From NCBI RefSeq assembly GCF_008369915.1, contig NZ_VSRN01000001.1, forward strand, positions 1,550,001 through 1,614,000: 64,000 bases of DNA, read 5' to 3'. Each line of letters opens with the position of its first letter. Position 1 is the first letter of the stretch. This DNA is from Dyadobacter sp. UC 10 (GTDB taxonomy: Bacteria; Bacteroidota; Bacteroidia; Cytophagales; Spirosomataceae). Under the pieces are notes generated by a model that worked only from the letters and a program-made list of their open reading frames with translations, was not told the origin of the DNA and ran no database searches. Below, one piece after another: positions 1 to 9,174 of the stretch. Made by a program: the position numbers and the translations under genes.

Positions 1-1
1 T

Positions 2-736
2 GAATTTGACAGTGAAGGCGCCCCGGATCCGAAAAGCTGGCAACCGGAAAAAGGTTTTGTCAGAAACCACGAACTGCAATGGTACCAGCCTGAAAATGCT
101 TATTGCAAAGGCGGTTACCTGATTATTGAGGCAAAAAAAGAGAAAGTCAAAAACCCTGACTACAAGCCCGGAAGCAACAATTGGAAAGAAAACCGGGAAT
201 ATGCAGCATATACTTCGGCCAGTTTTACAACCAAAAAAAGCCACAGCTGGCAATATGGAAGGTTTGAAATACGGGCGAAAATTGATACCCGCGCCGGGCT
301 CTGGCCTGCATTCTGGACCCTGGGAGTCAAAGGCGAGTGGCCGGATAACGGAGAGATTGATATCATGGAATACTACCGGAATATGCTGCTGGCCAATCTT
401 GCCTGGGGTTCAAATGAGCAATATAAACCCGTCTGGAATTCGGTTAGAAAGCAGATAAATACCTTTGAGGATCCTAAATGGTCGGAGAAATTCCACGTTT
501 GGCGCATGGATTGGGACGAGCAATCCATCAAAATTTACGTGGATGATCTGCTACTCGTTTCCCAGGACCTGACCAAAGCTGTGAATGCGAAAAACAAGGC
601 GATCAAACCATTTAACCAGCCCCATTACATATTGCTGGATTTGGCAATTGGCGGCGATAACGGCGGCGATCCTTCCGGAACAGATTTCCCCTCGCGGTTT
701 GAAATAGACTATGTCCGGATTTATCAGAAAAAATAA
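2..736 (+). CDS. Glycoside hydrolase family 16 beta-glucanase (5'-truncated)
   Basis: The frame is open from the left edge of the window to a TAA at 734-736, so the N-terminus and any signal peptide lie outside. The GH16 signature GEIDIMEYY is encoded at about 350-376; the first Glu (353-355) would be the nucleophile and the second (368-370) the acid/base. Upstream are the family's conserved W-x-Y-G-R-F-E-I-R-A strand and a Trp-rich stretch (GLWPAFWTLG), and the C-terminus has the usual RFEIDYVRIYQ ending. The family hydrolyses beta-1,3 or beta-1,3/1,4 glucans such as laminarin outside the cell or in the periplasm. Exact substrate cannot be told. The family assignment is firm. Confidence 0.93.
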   Translation, partial: EFDSEGAPDPKSWQPEKGFVRNHELQWYQPENAYCKGGYLIIEAKKEKVKNPDYKPGSNNWKENREYAAYTSASFTTKKSHSWQYGRFEIRAKIDTRAGLWPAFWTLGVKGEWPDNGEIDIMEYYRNMLLANLAWGSNEQYKPVWNSVRKQINTFEDPKWSEKFHVWRMDWDEQSIKIYVDDLLLVSQDLTKAVNAKNKAIKPFNQPHYILLDLAIGGDNGGDPSGTDFPSRFEIDYVRIYQKK

Positions 737-741
737 GAAGG

Positions 742-1908
742 CTAGCGCGTTACCAGATCAGGTTTGACGCCACGCAGATTTCTCCGCACCGTTTTCCTTG
801 CTTTTTTCTTTCGTCCCCACCAGATCAAAAATCCTGTGACGGGCAGGGAAGCACAGACCAGACTTGCAAGGAATACCAATATTTTACCGGGAAGGCCAAG
901 AATAGCACCGACGTGAATATCATAGTTCATCCGCCTGAGCGTCTGTGCGAAATTGGCTTCGCTGTATTTCCCGCTGTAAGGTCCGGTAGCCTTGATTTTC
1001 TTCAGAGTGTATTGGTCAAAATAATTATAATCCACATTGTAATAAGTCCCTTCGCGAAAATTCACATACGAATAGATCGACTCGGAAGGTAAGTTGGGGA
1101 AAGATATATTCAGCGACGAATAGTTAGGATATTCCTTTTGCAAAGCATACCAGGCGCGATCAGTCGCCTGCTTGGGACCTCTGCCCGCATTGACCAGCGT
1201 AGTATCGGAAGCTGGGTTGTAGTAAACATCGGAACCTTCACCGCCGGTAGCTGTATATAAGCCCTGAGAAAACCATTCAAACCCCCAAACCAGGCCAGAG
1301 AGTGACAAAATTACGCCTATGGACATGATATAAAATCCCAGCACATTATGGATATCGTAGTTTTTGCGTCGCCAGGCGGCATTCCATTTGATCGAAAAAC
1401 GCTGCTTTGAAGCCGCTTTGTTCTTAGGCCACCAAAGTATCATCCCGCTGATCATCATGAAGAAGAAAATCAAAGTGGCGGAAGCGACGACCGGCTGACC
1501 GATCTTTTCCGGTAACCACAGGTAGTAATGACCGTGCAGGATGAAATGAAAAAAGTCCTCATCCTCGTCCCAAACCTTGGCCACCTTCCCGGTAAATGGA
1601 TTCAGATAGGCTACATAATAGAACTCAGGATCGACGTTATAGAAACCGACCTGCGCATTTCTACCCGGCGCATCATACAGTACGCCATTTGCCTTTTTGC
1701 CGGGAAGTACCTTTTCAGCCTCGGCTGCCAAAACCGATGGCGGCAGCAATTTGCCTTCCTTCTGCCCTTCCACAAACATATAAGGCTGCGTGAGCGCCTT
1801 GATTTCCTGCTCAAATGCGAGGATACAACCCGTAACCGAAATAACAAAAACAATCGCCCCTGACACAAGCCCCAGATACAGGTGCAGTTTGCCTATCAGT
1901 TTTTTCAT
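742..1908 (-). CDS. PepSY-associated TM helix protein (PiuB-like)
   Basis: 388 residues with the PepSY_TM layout: an N-terminal membrane helix following MKKLIGKLHLYLGL, a soluble PepSY-type stretch, further helices around residues 140-160 and 190-210, and a last helix near 345-365 followed by a basic tail (GRKKKARKTVRR). Conserved His residues sit in HLYLGL, HFILHGHYYLW and DIHNVLGFY. Relatives are inner-membrane proteins often encoded with siderophore or haem receptors and proposed to reduce ferric siderophores. It converges on the GH16 gene with 5 nt between stops. A degenerate copy of the box found at the haem operon lies just upstream (1925-1937). Iron role is inferred. Confidence 0.85.
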   Translation of the reverse strand: MKKLIGKLHLYLGLVSGAIVFVISVTGCILAFEQEIKALTQPYMFVEGQKEGKLLPPSVLAAEAEKVLPGKKANGVLYDAPGRNAQVGFYNVDPEFYYVAYLNPFTGKVAKVWDEDEDFFHFILHGHYYLWLPEKIGQPVVASATLIFFFMMISGMILWWPKNKAASKQRFSIKWNAAWRRKNYDIHNVLGFYIMSIGVILSLSGLVWGFEWFSQGLYTATGGEGSDVYYNPASDTTLVNAGRGPKQATDRAWYALQKEYPNYSSLNISFPNLPSESIYSYVNFREGTYYNVDYNYFDQYTLKKIKATGPYSGKYSEANFAQTLRRMNYDIHVGAILGLPGKILVFLASLVCASLPVTGFLIWWGRKKKARKTVRRNLRGVKPDLVTR

Positions 1909-1924
1909 TAACCCTCGCTTGCTT

Positions 1925-1937
1925 AATTAGACTGAAT
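1925..1937 (-). promoter_or_regulatory. Possible metal-regulator box upstream of PepSY gene
   Basis: The plus-strand sequence AATTAGACTGAAT matches 11 of 13 positions of ATTTAGACTAAAT, which is the core palindrome of the two perfect operators at 15814-15865. It lies 17-29 nt before the PepSY start codon. A single degenerate match can be chance; the position and the iron-related gene family make it worth listing. Confidence 0.35.
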
Positions 1938-1979
1938 CAAGATACGAAGTTAATGTTATCTTTTTTTCCAGGAAACAGG

Positions 1980-2612
1980 TCAGTCAAATTCATATTTGTT
2001 AATTCCCTGTACCTCGGTTCCCGGCGGCATATGGATAATCGTCTTGATAAGACCGTCGTGCAGGCCGAATACCCAGCCGTGTAAATGCAGCTCACTACCA
2101 ATATGCCACGCTTTTTGCACAATAGTAGTCTCGGCGAGATTTTTCACCTGTTCGAGCACATTTAGCTCCACGAGGCGGTCAAAACGCAGTTTTTCATCAG
2201 GTATCACTTCCAGCTGGGCGGAATGTTTTTCATAAACGTCTTTGATATTTCTCAGCCAGCTATTGATCAAACCCAGATCCTGATGTGTCATGGAAGCCTT
2301 CACCCCGCCGCACTGATAATGCCCAACAACGAGTATATGCTTGACTTTCAGCACCTCAACCGCATATTGCAGTACGCTCAGCATATTCATATCCGTGTGA
2401 ACTACCAGATTAGCGACGTTTCTGTGCACGAACATTTCGCCTGGATGCGAGCCTGTCAGGTTTTCGGCGGGGACCCTGCTGTCGGAACAGCCGATCCATA
2501 GAAAGTCGGGTTTTTGATCCTGAGAAAGGTTCATAAAGTAATTTTCATCCACATTGAGCTGCTCGGCTGCCCAGGATTTGTTGGCGGTCAATAGTTTTTC
2601 GTACAGTTCCAT
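1980..2612 (-). CDS. can: Beta-class carbonic anhydrase
   Basis: Interconverts CO2 and bicarbonate in the cytoplasm. The 210-residue protein has the expected zinc ligands and dyad: CSDSRVP (Cys42, Asp44, Arg46), HYQCGG (His98, Cys101). Length is normal for bacterial beta-carbonic anhydrases, and the C-terminus carries the usual LHGWVFGLHDG stretch. It is co-directional with the PepSY gene 71 nt downstream, but the gap and function give no strong sign of an operon. Assignment is firm. Confidence 0.95.
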   Translation of the reverse strand: MELYEKLLTANKSWAAEQLNVDENYFMNLSQDQKPDFLWIGCSDSRVPAENLTGSHPGEMFVHRNVANLVVHTDMNMLSVLQYAVEVLKVKHILVVGHYQCGGVKASMTHQDLGLINSWLRNIKDVYEKHSAQLEVIPDEKLRFDRLVELNVLEQVKNLAETTIVQKAWHIGSELHLHGWVFGLHDGLIKTIIHMPPGTEVQGINKYEFD

Positions 2613-2768
2613 CTAGCTTTTGCGTTGGTTAATCAAGGTTATAATGCTTCTGGCGACAGATTTCAAATCTTCGTACCAGTGTTCCCGCATCGAGACCGGC
2701 GCTAAAATAATACAATCATCAGCACATTCATTACAAGGGTTACGACCAATTTAGCGGAAAAAAAACCG

Positions 2769-2776
2769 TAATTTTG
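2769..2776 (+). promoter_or_regulatory. Bacteroidota -7 box (TAATTTTG) upstream of ileS
   Basis: TAATTTTG fits the TAnnTTTG -7 consensus of the Bacteroidota primary sigma factor. No clear TTG was found 17-23 nt upstream, so only the -7 element is supported. It would give a leader of roughly 75 nt for ileS. The 246-nt gap between the carbonic anhydrase and ileS shows nothing else convincing. Confidence 0.45.
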
Positions 2777-2858
2777 CACTCCGAAAATTTCAAAAGCGGG
2801 AAGTAAACCGCGCATTACACGACTGGCTAATAGCCAAAGGCTAACAGCAATTTGCATT

Positions 2859-5800
2859 ATGAAATACAACGAATATAAAAACCTTAGCTACCCAAAGATC
2901 GGTGACGAGGTACTGCAGTTTTGGAAAGACAAAAAAATATTCGACGCTTCTGTGGAAACCCGCGAAGGCGCGCAAACCTTCACCTTTTTTGAGGGGCCGC
3001 CTTCTGCCAACGGAACGCCCGGAATTCACCACGTTATGGCGCGGGCGATCAAAGATATTTTTTGCCGGTACAAAACATTACAGGGATTTCAGGTAAAACG
3101 CAAAGGCGGCTGGGATACGCACGGTTTGCCTGTTGAATTGCAGGTTGAAAAAGAATTGGGTATCACCAAAGAAGATATCGGGAAGACCATTTCTGTTGCT
3201 GAATATAACGAAAAGTGCCGCCAGACGGTCATGAAATTTACCGATCAATGGAATGACCTGACCGAGAAAATGGGCTACTGGGTGGATCTGGAAAATCCAT
3301 ACATTACTTATAAAAGTGAATACATAGAAAGCCTCTGGAACCTGCTTAAAAAGCTGTATGACAAAGGTTTACTTTACAAAGGCTATACGATCCAACCTTA
3401 TTCCCCCGCAGCAGGTACCGGCCTCTCGTCCCACGAGCTGAATATGCCCGGGACTTACAAGGATGTAAAGGATACCACGATTGTAGCGATGTTTAAGGTT
3501 AAAACCTCGGAAGCCTTAGCAGACTTCCCAGACCTGGACATCCGCATACTAGCCTGGACTACAACCCCCTGGACTTTACCCGCCAACTCGGCATTGACAG
3601 TTGGCGCGAATATCACCTATGCATTGGTTGAAACCTTCAACCCATACACCCACGAGCCGGTTGCGGTGGTATTGGCCAAGGATTTATTAGGTAAATATTT
3701 TAGTGAAAAAGGTCAGAATGGTGACTTCGAAGGTTACGCAGCCAGCGACAAAAAACTGCTACCGTGGCGAATCCTGAAAGAAATCAAAGGCCGCGAGCTG
3801 GATGGAATAGAATATGAGCAGTTAATGCCTTACGTGCAGCCAGAGGCACCCGCTTTCCGGGTTATACTGGGCGATTTTGTTACGACCGAAGATGGTACCG
3901 GCGTGGTGCATACCTCCCCTACTTTCGGTGCAGACGATTTCCGGGTCGCGCAGGCAAATGGTATCCCGGCAATCATGGTTAAAGATGAGAATGGCAAAGA
4001 AGTGCCGATTGTAGATCGTCGTGGCCGTTTTGTAAAAGAAATCACTGATTATGCCGGACGTTTTGTGAAACCTGAATACTATCCGGAAGAAGAGCAAAAT
4101 GACCCGGAATTCCGCGCTACTGACGTTTTGATAGCGATCAGGCTCAAAGAAGAAGGCAAAGCATTCAAGGTTGAGAAATATGAACACCCCTACCCGCACT
4201 GCTGGCGGACTGACAAACCGGTACTCTACTACCCGCTTGACAGCTGGTTTATCAAGACTACCGCTCTGAAAGACAGACTGGTAGAACTAAATAAGACGAT
4301 TAACTGGAAACCGGAAAGCACCGGAACAGGTCGTTTTGGAAACTGGCTCGAAAATCTGGTTGACTGGAACCTGTCTCGCTCCCGGTATTGGGGAACCCCG
4401 CTGCCGATCTGGCGGAATGATTATGGCGACGAAGTGTGTGTAGGTTCGATCGATCAATTGAAAGATTTGCTCGAAGAGGCGATCATCTCCGGACATTTGA
4501 CACGCGAACAGGCGCTGCATAATTCCGAATATCTGCAAAAACTGGAACACGGAGACTACGACCTGCACAGACCGTACGTAGACGATATTGTATTGGTTTC
4601 CAAAAAAGGCCACGTAATGCACAGGGAGCCGGATCTGATCGACGTTTGGTTCGATTCAGGCGCAATGCCTTATGCGCAGTGGCACTATCCGTTTGAAAAT
4701 CAGGAGATATTTAACCAAAGTTACCCGGCCGATTTTATCTCCGAAGGTGTAGACCAGACGCGCGGCTGGTTCTTCACATTGCACGCGATCGCCGGAATGT
4801 TGTTCGATTCGGTTGCATTCAAAAATGTAGTTTCGACAGGTTTGGTTTTGGATAAAAACGGCAATAAAATGTCCAAGCGATTGGGTAATGCTGTCGATCC
4901 GTTCTCAACCCTGGCTCAATACGGCCCCGACGCTACGCGCTGGTACATGATCACCAATGCGGAACCGTGGGATAATCTGAAGTTCAATATCGATGGTATT
5001 GGTGAAGTGCAGCGTAAATTCTTTGGTACGCTCGTCAATACTTATAATTTCTTCGCACTTTACGCGAACCTGGACGGATACGAGTTCCATGAAGCAAATT
5101 CTGTTCAGATCGAAAAACGGACAGAGCTTGACAGATGGATCCTGTCCAAATTGAATACGCTGATCAAGGAAGTTGGGGAGCAGTTTGACGATTATAACCC
5201 TACCAAAGCGGGCCGTCTGGTTCAGGATTTTGTGACGGATCAGCTTTCCAACTGGTATATCCGTTTGAATCGCCGCCGGTTCTGGAACCCGTCGCAGGAC
5301 CAGGGTACCGGCCTGACGGACGATAAAAGGGCTGCCTACGAAACTTTACAGCATTGTTTGGTTACAGTATCGCAACTAATGTCACCGATTGCGCCGTTTT
5401 TCGGAGAATGGTTATATAAAAATCTGACTGACGGAGATCGCGAGCTGGCTGTTCAGCATGGTACCGACTACAAATACGAATCAGTGCACCTGACCTATTG
5501 GCCGAAGATCGAAACGGAGTATGTTGATACCGATCTGGAACAGTCGATGGAGCTGGCACAATCGATCAGCTCCCTGGTACATTCGATCCGGAAAGGACAT
5601 AAATTGAAAGTTCGTCAGCCGCTGTCCAAGATCCTGATCCCGGTTTTGAGTGACAAAACAAAACGTCAGATCGAGCAGGTTACGGGTATTATTTTGACAG
5701 AGGTTAATGTAAAAACCGTCGAGTTCGTGCACGACGACAGCGGCATTTTGAAAAAGAAGATCAAGCCGAACTTTAAAACACTTGGACCGAAGTTCGGGCC

Positions 5801-6281
5801 TAAGATGAAAGAAGTGGCTGCTGCTATTTCTGCGATGGATGAGGCTCAGATCAAGAATATTGAGCAAAACACAACCATTACCCTGCAGGCTGCAAGCGGT
5901 GCGATTGATATTGCTTTGACGGACGTCGAAATCATTGCGGAAGACGTGCCGGGTTGGCTGGTAGCCAGTGAGGGTGGATTAACCGTCGCACTGGATATCA
6001 CAGTAACCGACGAGCTGCGCCTGGAAGGCATCGCGCGGGATTTTGTAAACAGGGTTCAAAACCTGCGTAAAGACAGCGGTTTCGAAGTAACTGACAAGAT
6101 CAGGATCACATTGCAAAACAATGACAACCTGCTCGCCAGCGCAGTCACTGCCAACAAAGACTATATCTGTCAGGAAGTACAGGCACTGGATTTGAATCTG
6201 GTAACCGATTTAAATGGAGAGGCAACTGACATTGAAATGGATGAGTTTTTGTTGAAAGTGAAGATTGAAGTGGTTCCGTAA
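2859..6281 (+). CDS. ileS: Isoleucyl-tRNA synthetase, type 2, with swapped HIGH motif
   Basis: Charges tRNA-Ile with isoleucine in the cytoplasm. At 1140 residues it is of the long, eukaryote-like IleRS2 class. The class I signature near the N-terminus reads G55-I56-H57-H58 within NGTPGIHHVMAR, i.e. GxHH rather than the canonical HxGH. The second signature KMSKR is at residues 670-674. Between them lies the CP1 editing domain (GTGVVHTSPTFGADDF region, residues about 345-360), and after the catalytic core the anticodon-binding region and a long C-terminal extension. IleRS2 enzymes are known for mupirocin resistance. No second ileS is present in the window. A DUF6934-like gene starts on the base after the stop. 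Confidence 0.97.
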   Translation: MKYNEYKNLSYPKIGDEVLQFWKDKKIFDASVETREGAQTFTFFEGPPSANGTPGIHHVMARAIKDIFCRYKTLQGFQVKRKGGWDTHGLPVELQVEKELGITKEDIGKTISVAEYNEKCRQTVMKFTDQWNDLTEKMGYWVDLENPYITYKSEYIESLWNLLKKLYDKGLLYKGYTIQPYSPAAGTGLSSHELNMPGTYKDVKDTTIVAMFKVKTSEALADFPDLDIRILAWTTTPWTLPANSALTVGANITYALVETFNPYTHEPVAVVLAKDLLGKYFSEKGQNGDFEGYAASDKKLLPWRILKEIKGRELDGIEYEQLMPYVQPEAPAFRVILGDFVTTEDGTGVVHTSPTFGADDFRVAQANGIPAIMVKDENGKEVPIVDRRGRFVKEITDYAGRFVKPEYYPEEEQNDPEFRATDVLIAIRLKEEGKAFKVEKYEHPYPHCWRTDKPVLYYPLDSWFIKTTALKDRLVELNKTINWKPESTGTGRFGNWLENLVDWNLSRSRYWGTPLPIWRNDYGDEVCVGSIDQLKDLLEEAIISGHLTREQALHNSEYLQKLEHGDYDLHRPYVDDIVLVSKKGHVMHREPDLIDVWFDSGAMPYAQWHYPFENQEIFNQSYPADFISEGVDQTRGWFFTLHAIAGMLFDSVAFKNVVSTGLVLDKNGNKMSKRLGNAVDPFSTLAQYGPDATRWYMITNAEPWDNLKFNIDGIGEVQRKFFGTLVNTYNFFALYANLDGYEFHEANSVQIEKRTELDRWILSKLNTLIKEVGEQFDDYNPTKAGRLVQDFVTDQLSNWYIRLNRRRFWNPSQDQGTGLTDDKRAAYETLQHCLVTVSQLMSPIAPFFGEWLYKNLTDGDRELAVQHGTDYKYESVHLTYWPKIETEYVDTDLEQSMELAQSISSLVHSIRKGHKLKVRQPLSKILIPVLSDKTKRQIEQVTGIILTEVNVKTVEFVHDDSGILKKKIKPNFKTLGPKFGPKMKEVAAAISAMDEAQIKNIEQNTTITLQAASGAIDIALTDVEIIAEDVPGWLVASEGGLTVALDITVTDELRLEGIARDFVNRVQNLRKDSGFEVTDKIRITLQNNDNLLASAVTANKDYICQEVQALDLNLVTDLNGEATDIEMDEFLLKVKIEVVP

Positions 6282-6719
6282 ATGAACTACGAGAAATATC
6301 CGGTAATAGCTAACACTGAAAACAATCGGTTTGAATTTCAAAGCATTGGAAAAAGAGGTGTTTTCACAAAAGTGGTGTTCATAACACCGCTTCACCTAAA
6401 TGTATTCAACCTGTCTCTTGTTGACTACGAGGATGCGACACATGAGTATAGCGATATTAGTATCACTGATAATGGAGACATGAATCAGGTAATCGCAACA
6501 GTGATAGGTCTGATAGGTATGTTTTTAAATTTAAATCCGGGCAAATCTTTATATTTCGAGGGTAGCACAGCATCCAGGACAAGGTTATATCAAATTATCA
6601 TTTCTAAAATATATGACCCGTCGAGCTCGGAATTAGTAGTTGAAGGATATAAAAACGGTACCTGGCATTATTTTGAACCTAATAAGAACTACGACAGTTT
6701 TCTAATTAAAAAGCGATAA
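6282..6719 (+). CDS. DUF6934-like protein
   Basis: 145 residues starting on the base after the ileS stop. I recognise the DUF6934 pattern: a conserved start (F-E-F-Q-S-I-G-x-x-G), a central ITDNGDMNQVIATV, the GSTASRTRLYQ motif near residue 95, and a C-terminal YDSFLIKKR. It has no signal peptide or membrane helix. Such genes are common in accessory regions of Bacteroidota and have no established function. Base composition is more AT-rich than ileS, consistent with a mobile origin. A 52-codon gene follows after 21 nt, making a two-gene cassette. Confidence 0.72.
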   Translation: MNYEKYPVIANTENNRFEFQSIGKRGVFTKVVFITPLHLNVFNLSLVDYEDATHEYSDISITDNGDMNQVIATVIGLIGMFLNLNPGKSLYFEGSTASRTRLYQIIISKIYDPSSSELVVEGYKNGTWHYFEPNKNYDSFLIKKR

Positions 6720-6740
6720 CTTTAATAAAGGCTTAACGGT

Positions 6741-6899
6741 ATGAAAGTTTCGAAAAAAAATATCGGCACAGATTTGAAGATCACTTATGATCGAAACCTT
6801 GATAATCTGCCTATACCCAAAATTGTAGCTGATAAAACCGAACGCGCCCGTAAATTCCTGGAAGAACATCCTGCTCCGGAACATATATTGAAAAGATAA
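6741..6899 (+). CDS. Small basic protein paired with DUF6934 gene
   Basis: 52 codons from ATG to TAA, highly charged (N-terminus [11 protein letters not shown]-terminus ending in EHILKR), no signal or membrane helix. It begins 21 nt after the DUF6934-like gene and ends 4 nt before the ATG of the following SDR gene, so it fills the gap exactly as an operon member would. I do not recognise the family. The tight packing and coding-like composition support it being real; length alone does not. Confidence 0.5.
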   Translation: MKVSKKNIGTDLKITYDRNLDNLPIPKIVADKTERARKFLEEHPAPEHILKR

Positions 6900-6903
6900 C
6901 ATA

Positions 6904-7683
6904 ATGCAACTACAAGACGCAACTGCATTGATAACGGGCGGGGCTTCCGGATTAGGGGAAGCCACCGCCCGTTTGTTTGTTGAAGCAGGTGCAAATGTGG
7001 TAATTCTGGATTTGAATGAAACTGCCGGACTGGCGTTGGAACACGCTTTTTCCGAAAGGATCAGGTTTGTAAAAACCGACGTTTCAAGCGAAACGGAAGT
7101 TCTGAAAACGATTCAGGTGGCTATTGAAAGTTTTGGCCAACTTGATATTGTCGTTAACTGCGCCGGCGTCGCTCCTGCGAGAAAAATAGTAGGCAAATCG
7201 GAAGGTATTTACGGCCCGCATTCTTTTGAATTATTTGAAAAAACAATCCGCACGAACCTGATCGGCACATTTAACGTCATGCGCTTAGCGGCATTCGCAA
7301 TGGAAAAAAATTTACCGAATGCAGAGGGCGAGCGGGGCGTGATCATCAATACTGCCTCCGTTGCAGCCTACGATGGACAAATGGGGCAGGTTGCTTATGC
7401 AGCGAGTAAAGGTGGGATCGTGAGTATGACTTTGCCCGTCGCCCGAGACCTTGCAAAGTCGGGTATCCGGGTAATGGCAATCGCGCCAGGCTTGTTTGAG
7501 ACGCCTTTGATGCTCGGATTACCGGAAGAAGCGCGCCTGTCACTAGGGCAGCAGATCCCGTTTCCTTCCCGCCTCGGGCGACCTTCCGAATATGCGTTAC
7601 TGGCTAAATCAATCGTAGAAAACCCTATGTTGAATGGCGAGGTAATCCGGCTCGACGGCGCAATCAGAATGGGACCCAAATAA
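6904..7683 (+). CDS. SDR oxidoreductase, 3-hydroxyacyl-CoA dehydrogenase type 2-like
   Basis: 259 residues of classical short-chain dehydrogenase type: NAD-binding [10 protein letters not shown] near residue 11, NCAG near residue 84, catalytic Ser in INTASVAAY and the Y-x-x-x-K motif as YAASK. The insert [21 protein letters not shown] and the C-terminal [11 protein letters not shown] resemble the mitochondrial HSD17B10 / 3-hydroxy-2-methylbutyryl-CoA dehydrogenase branch, which acts in isoleucine and fatty-acid breakdown. Its stop overlaps a possible downstream start (TAATG). Subfamily is probable, not certain. Confidence 0.88.
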   Translation: MQLQDATALITGGASGLGEATARLFVEAGANVVILDLNETAGLALEHAFSERIRFVKTDVSSETEVLKTIQVAIESFGQLDIVVNCAGVAPARKIVGKSEGIYGPHSFELFEKTIRTNLIGTFNVMRLAAFAMEKNLPNAEGERGVIINTASVAAYDGQMGQVAYAASKGGIVSMTLPVARDLAKSGIRVMAIAPGLFETPLMLGLPEEARLSLGQQIPFPSRLGRPSEYALLAKSIVENPMLNGEVIRLDGAIRMGPK

Positions 7684-8084
7684 TGCATTCACATTCAAAC
7701 ATATTGCCCGTACATACGACCATTTTAAGGTGGCTATTCCTGGTTATTTTATCAACCGGGGCTAACCTTTTCCATGAATCCGCGAGGGTTTCGGGTTATC
7801 AGACGGAGCAGGTATTCGTTTCAAATCTCGCCAAACGTCGCTCCCGAAAGCCGACGGCGGTTTTCTCCGTTAATTCAACGAGTTTTAAAGGGTTTTCAGA
7901 CTGCACAGAGTTATTCAAGCGTTATTTCTGCCAACTGCTAAGTTTTGCAAATATCACTGCAACCCGCTTCTCAACTTTGAAACATCGGTTTCTCTCCTAC
8001 TCCTTTAAAATACGCAGAGTAAGCTTATCCAAATCCAGCACCAGTCCTTCCTACGAACCCGATTCTTCATTTTCCAATTCCTGA
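7683..8084 (+). CDS. Doubtful Ser/Arg-rich protein with one membrane helix
   Basis: A 133-codon frame whose ATG overlaps the SDR stop codon. One hydrophobic segment (residues about 14-30, TILRWLFLVILSTGANLF) is followed by a Ser-, Phe- and Arg-rich tail that resembles no family I know. The start overlap favours translation coupling, but composition is atypical and it may be spurious. The rest of the stretch to 8193 shows nothing else. Confidence 0.28.
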   Translation: MHSHSNILPVHTTILRWLFLVILSTGANLFHESARVSGYQTEQVFVSNLAKRRSRKPTAVFSVNSTSFKGFSDCTELFKRYFCQLLSFANITATRFSTLKHRFLSYSFKIRRVSLSKSSTSPSYEPDSSFSNS

Positions 8085-8193
8085 GCAGCTCGTTCTGCTT
8101 TAAAATCCTGTAAGCTGTGCAGCTTTCAGCGACGACTTCATTGCCGTTTCCAGTCCGGGAAGGGCTATTATACATTCTAATTATTTTTGGAAA

Positions 8194-8352
8194 ATGAGTA
8201 TTGGAAAAATATTCCGCTGCCTAATCAAGTGGCTGCGACGGTTTATTATCGCGTTTATGCTGGGCTTTTCAAATGTTATCTATCAGGAAACCAAAACGAT
8301 AGACGATACCTTTTTTAAAACGGAACAGGTTTTTCGGGATAAAGAAGAATGA
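8194..8352 (+). CDS. Small single-span membrane protein
   Basis: 52 codons starting MSIGKIFRCLIKWLRR, then one hydrophobic helix (about residues 17-30) and an acidic/basic cytoplasmic-type tail ending FRDKEE. The basic N-terminus before the helix suggests N-in topology. It ends 9 nt before the converging DeoR regulator stop. Function unknown; the protein-like pattern gives moderate support. Confidence 0.45.
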   Translation: MSIGKIFRCLIKWLRRFIIAFMLGFSNVIYQETKTIDDTFFKTEQVFRDKEE

Positions 8353-8361
8353 CCGACTGGT

Positions 8362-9111
8362 TTAAACCATTTTAATTCCAAGATCGGAATACATTTTAAA
8401 TGCTTCCTGTCCGCCCGGCTGATCGGTGATAATGACAGACAACCGCTCAGTCGGGCAAATATAAAATGCCTCCGCAGTTTCAAGTTTTTCCGCGGTAGCG
8501 AGGGCTATTACCTCGCGTGAAGATTGGATCATCGTTCTTTTCACCTCACTTTCCTCGTAATCGGGCCCCGTCACACCCAGCTCTTTATGAATGCTGCAAA
8601 TTCCAAGCAGACAAATATCGGCCCTGAACTTTTGCAGGAATTGAACGGTATCATTTCCTATTGTCACAAATGAGTCTTTCAAGAGTCGGCCGCCGGCAAA
8701 AAGCACCTCTACAAATCCATGCTCTTCCAGCAAAGAAGCGATCGGAAAGCTGTTCGTAACTACCGTGATCTTCAAATCTTTGGGCAGCGATTGTGCGATC
8801 AGCATTGCAGAAGTACCTCCGTCAAAAATGACGACTTGTCCATCTTTTAAAAAGGATAGCGCCTTGTTGGCGATAATCTGCTTTTGATCTTTATCATGAG
8901 AAATACGGTCCCGAAAATGATGCGGCCCGGGAGAATGCGGCACCGCCCCTCCCCGCACCGATTTCAGTAGCCCCTGGTCAGCCAACTCCTTGATATCCCG
9001 CCGGACTGTATCCTCAGACACATTCAAAATTGTACTCAACCCGGCCAAATAGACCTTTTGATCATTGACAAGACGATCAAGAATTACTTTAAACCGCTCT
9101 TCCTTTAACAT
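8362..9111 (-). CDS. DeoR/GlpR-family transcriptional regulator
   Basis: 249 residues: N-terminal DeoR winged helix-turn-helix (residues 1-57, with the hallmark SEDTVRRDIKEL) and a C-terminal DeoRC phosphosugar-sensing domain (FDGGTSAMLIAQSLP, VVTNSFPIASLL). Family members repress sugar or nucleoside catabolic genes and release DNA on binding a phosphorylated sugar. It is divergent from the HAD nucleotidase gene across about 100 nt containing nested inverted repeats, so it probably controls that promoter and its own. Effector unknown. Confidence 0.92.
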   Translation of the reverse strand: MLKEERFKVILDRLVNDQKVYLAGLSTILNVSEDTVRRDIKELADQGLLKSVRGGAVPHSPGPHHFRDRISHDKDQKQIIANKALSFLKDGQVVIFDGGTSAMLIAQSLPKDLKITVVTNSFPIASLLEEHGFVEVLFAGGRLLKDSFVTIGNDTVQFLQKFRADICLLGICSIHKELGVTGPDYEESEVKRTMIQSSREVIALATAEKLETAEAFYICPTERLSVIITDQPGGQEAFKMYSDLGIKMV

Positions 9112-9127
9112 ATTGACATCCTTATTT

Positions 9128-9174
9128 CTGCAAACTTAATATTTAATTGAAATAAATATTGCAAAATATTGCAG
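9128..9174. promoter_or_regulatory. Nested inverted repeats between deoR-type gene and nucleotidase
   Basis: A perfect 8-bp inverted repeat AATATTTA (9138-9145) and TAAATATT (9153-9160) with a 7-nt spacer lies inside an outer pair CTGCAA (9128-9133) and TTGCAG (9169-9174). The inner arm abuts the -33 element of the plus-strand promoter. This is the layout expected for a DeoR-family operator; binding is inferred. Confidence 0.5.

Noticed and set aside
2825..2843. Alternative small hairpins GGCTAATAGCC / TAGCCAAAGGCTA in the ileS leader as a riboswitch or T-box
   Set aside because: Stems of only 4-5 bp, no T-box sequence and no tRNA-Ile specifier stem; too weak to call.
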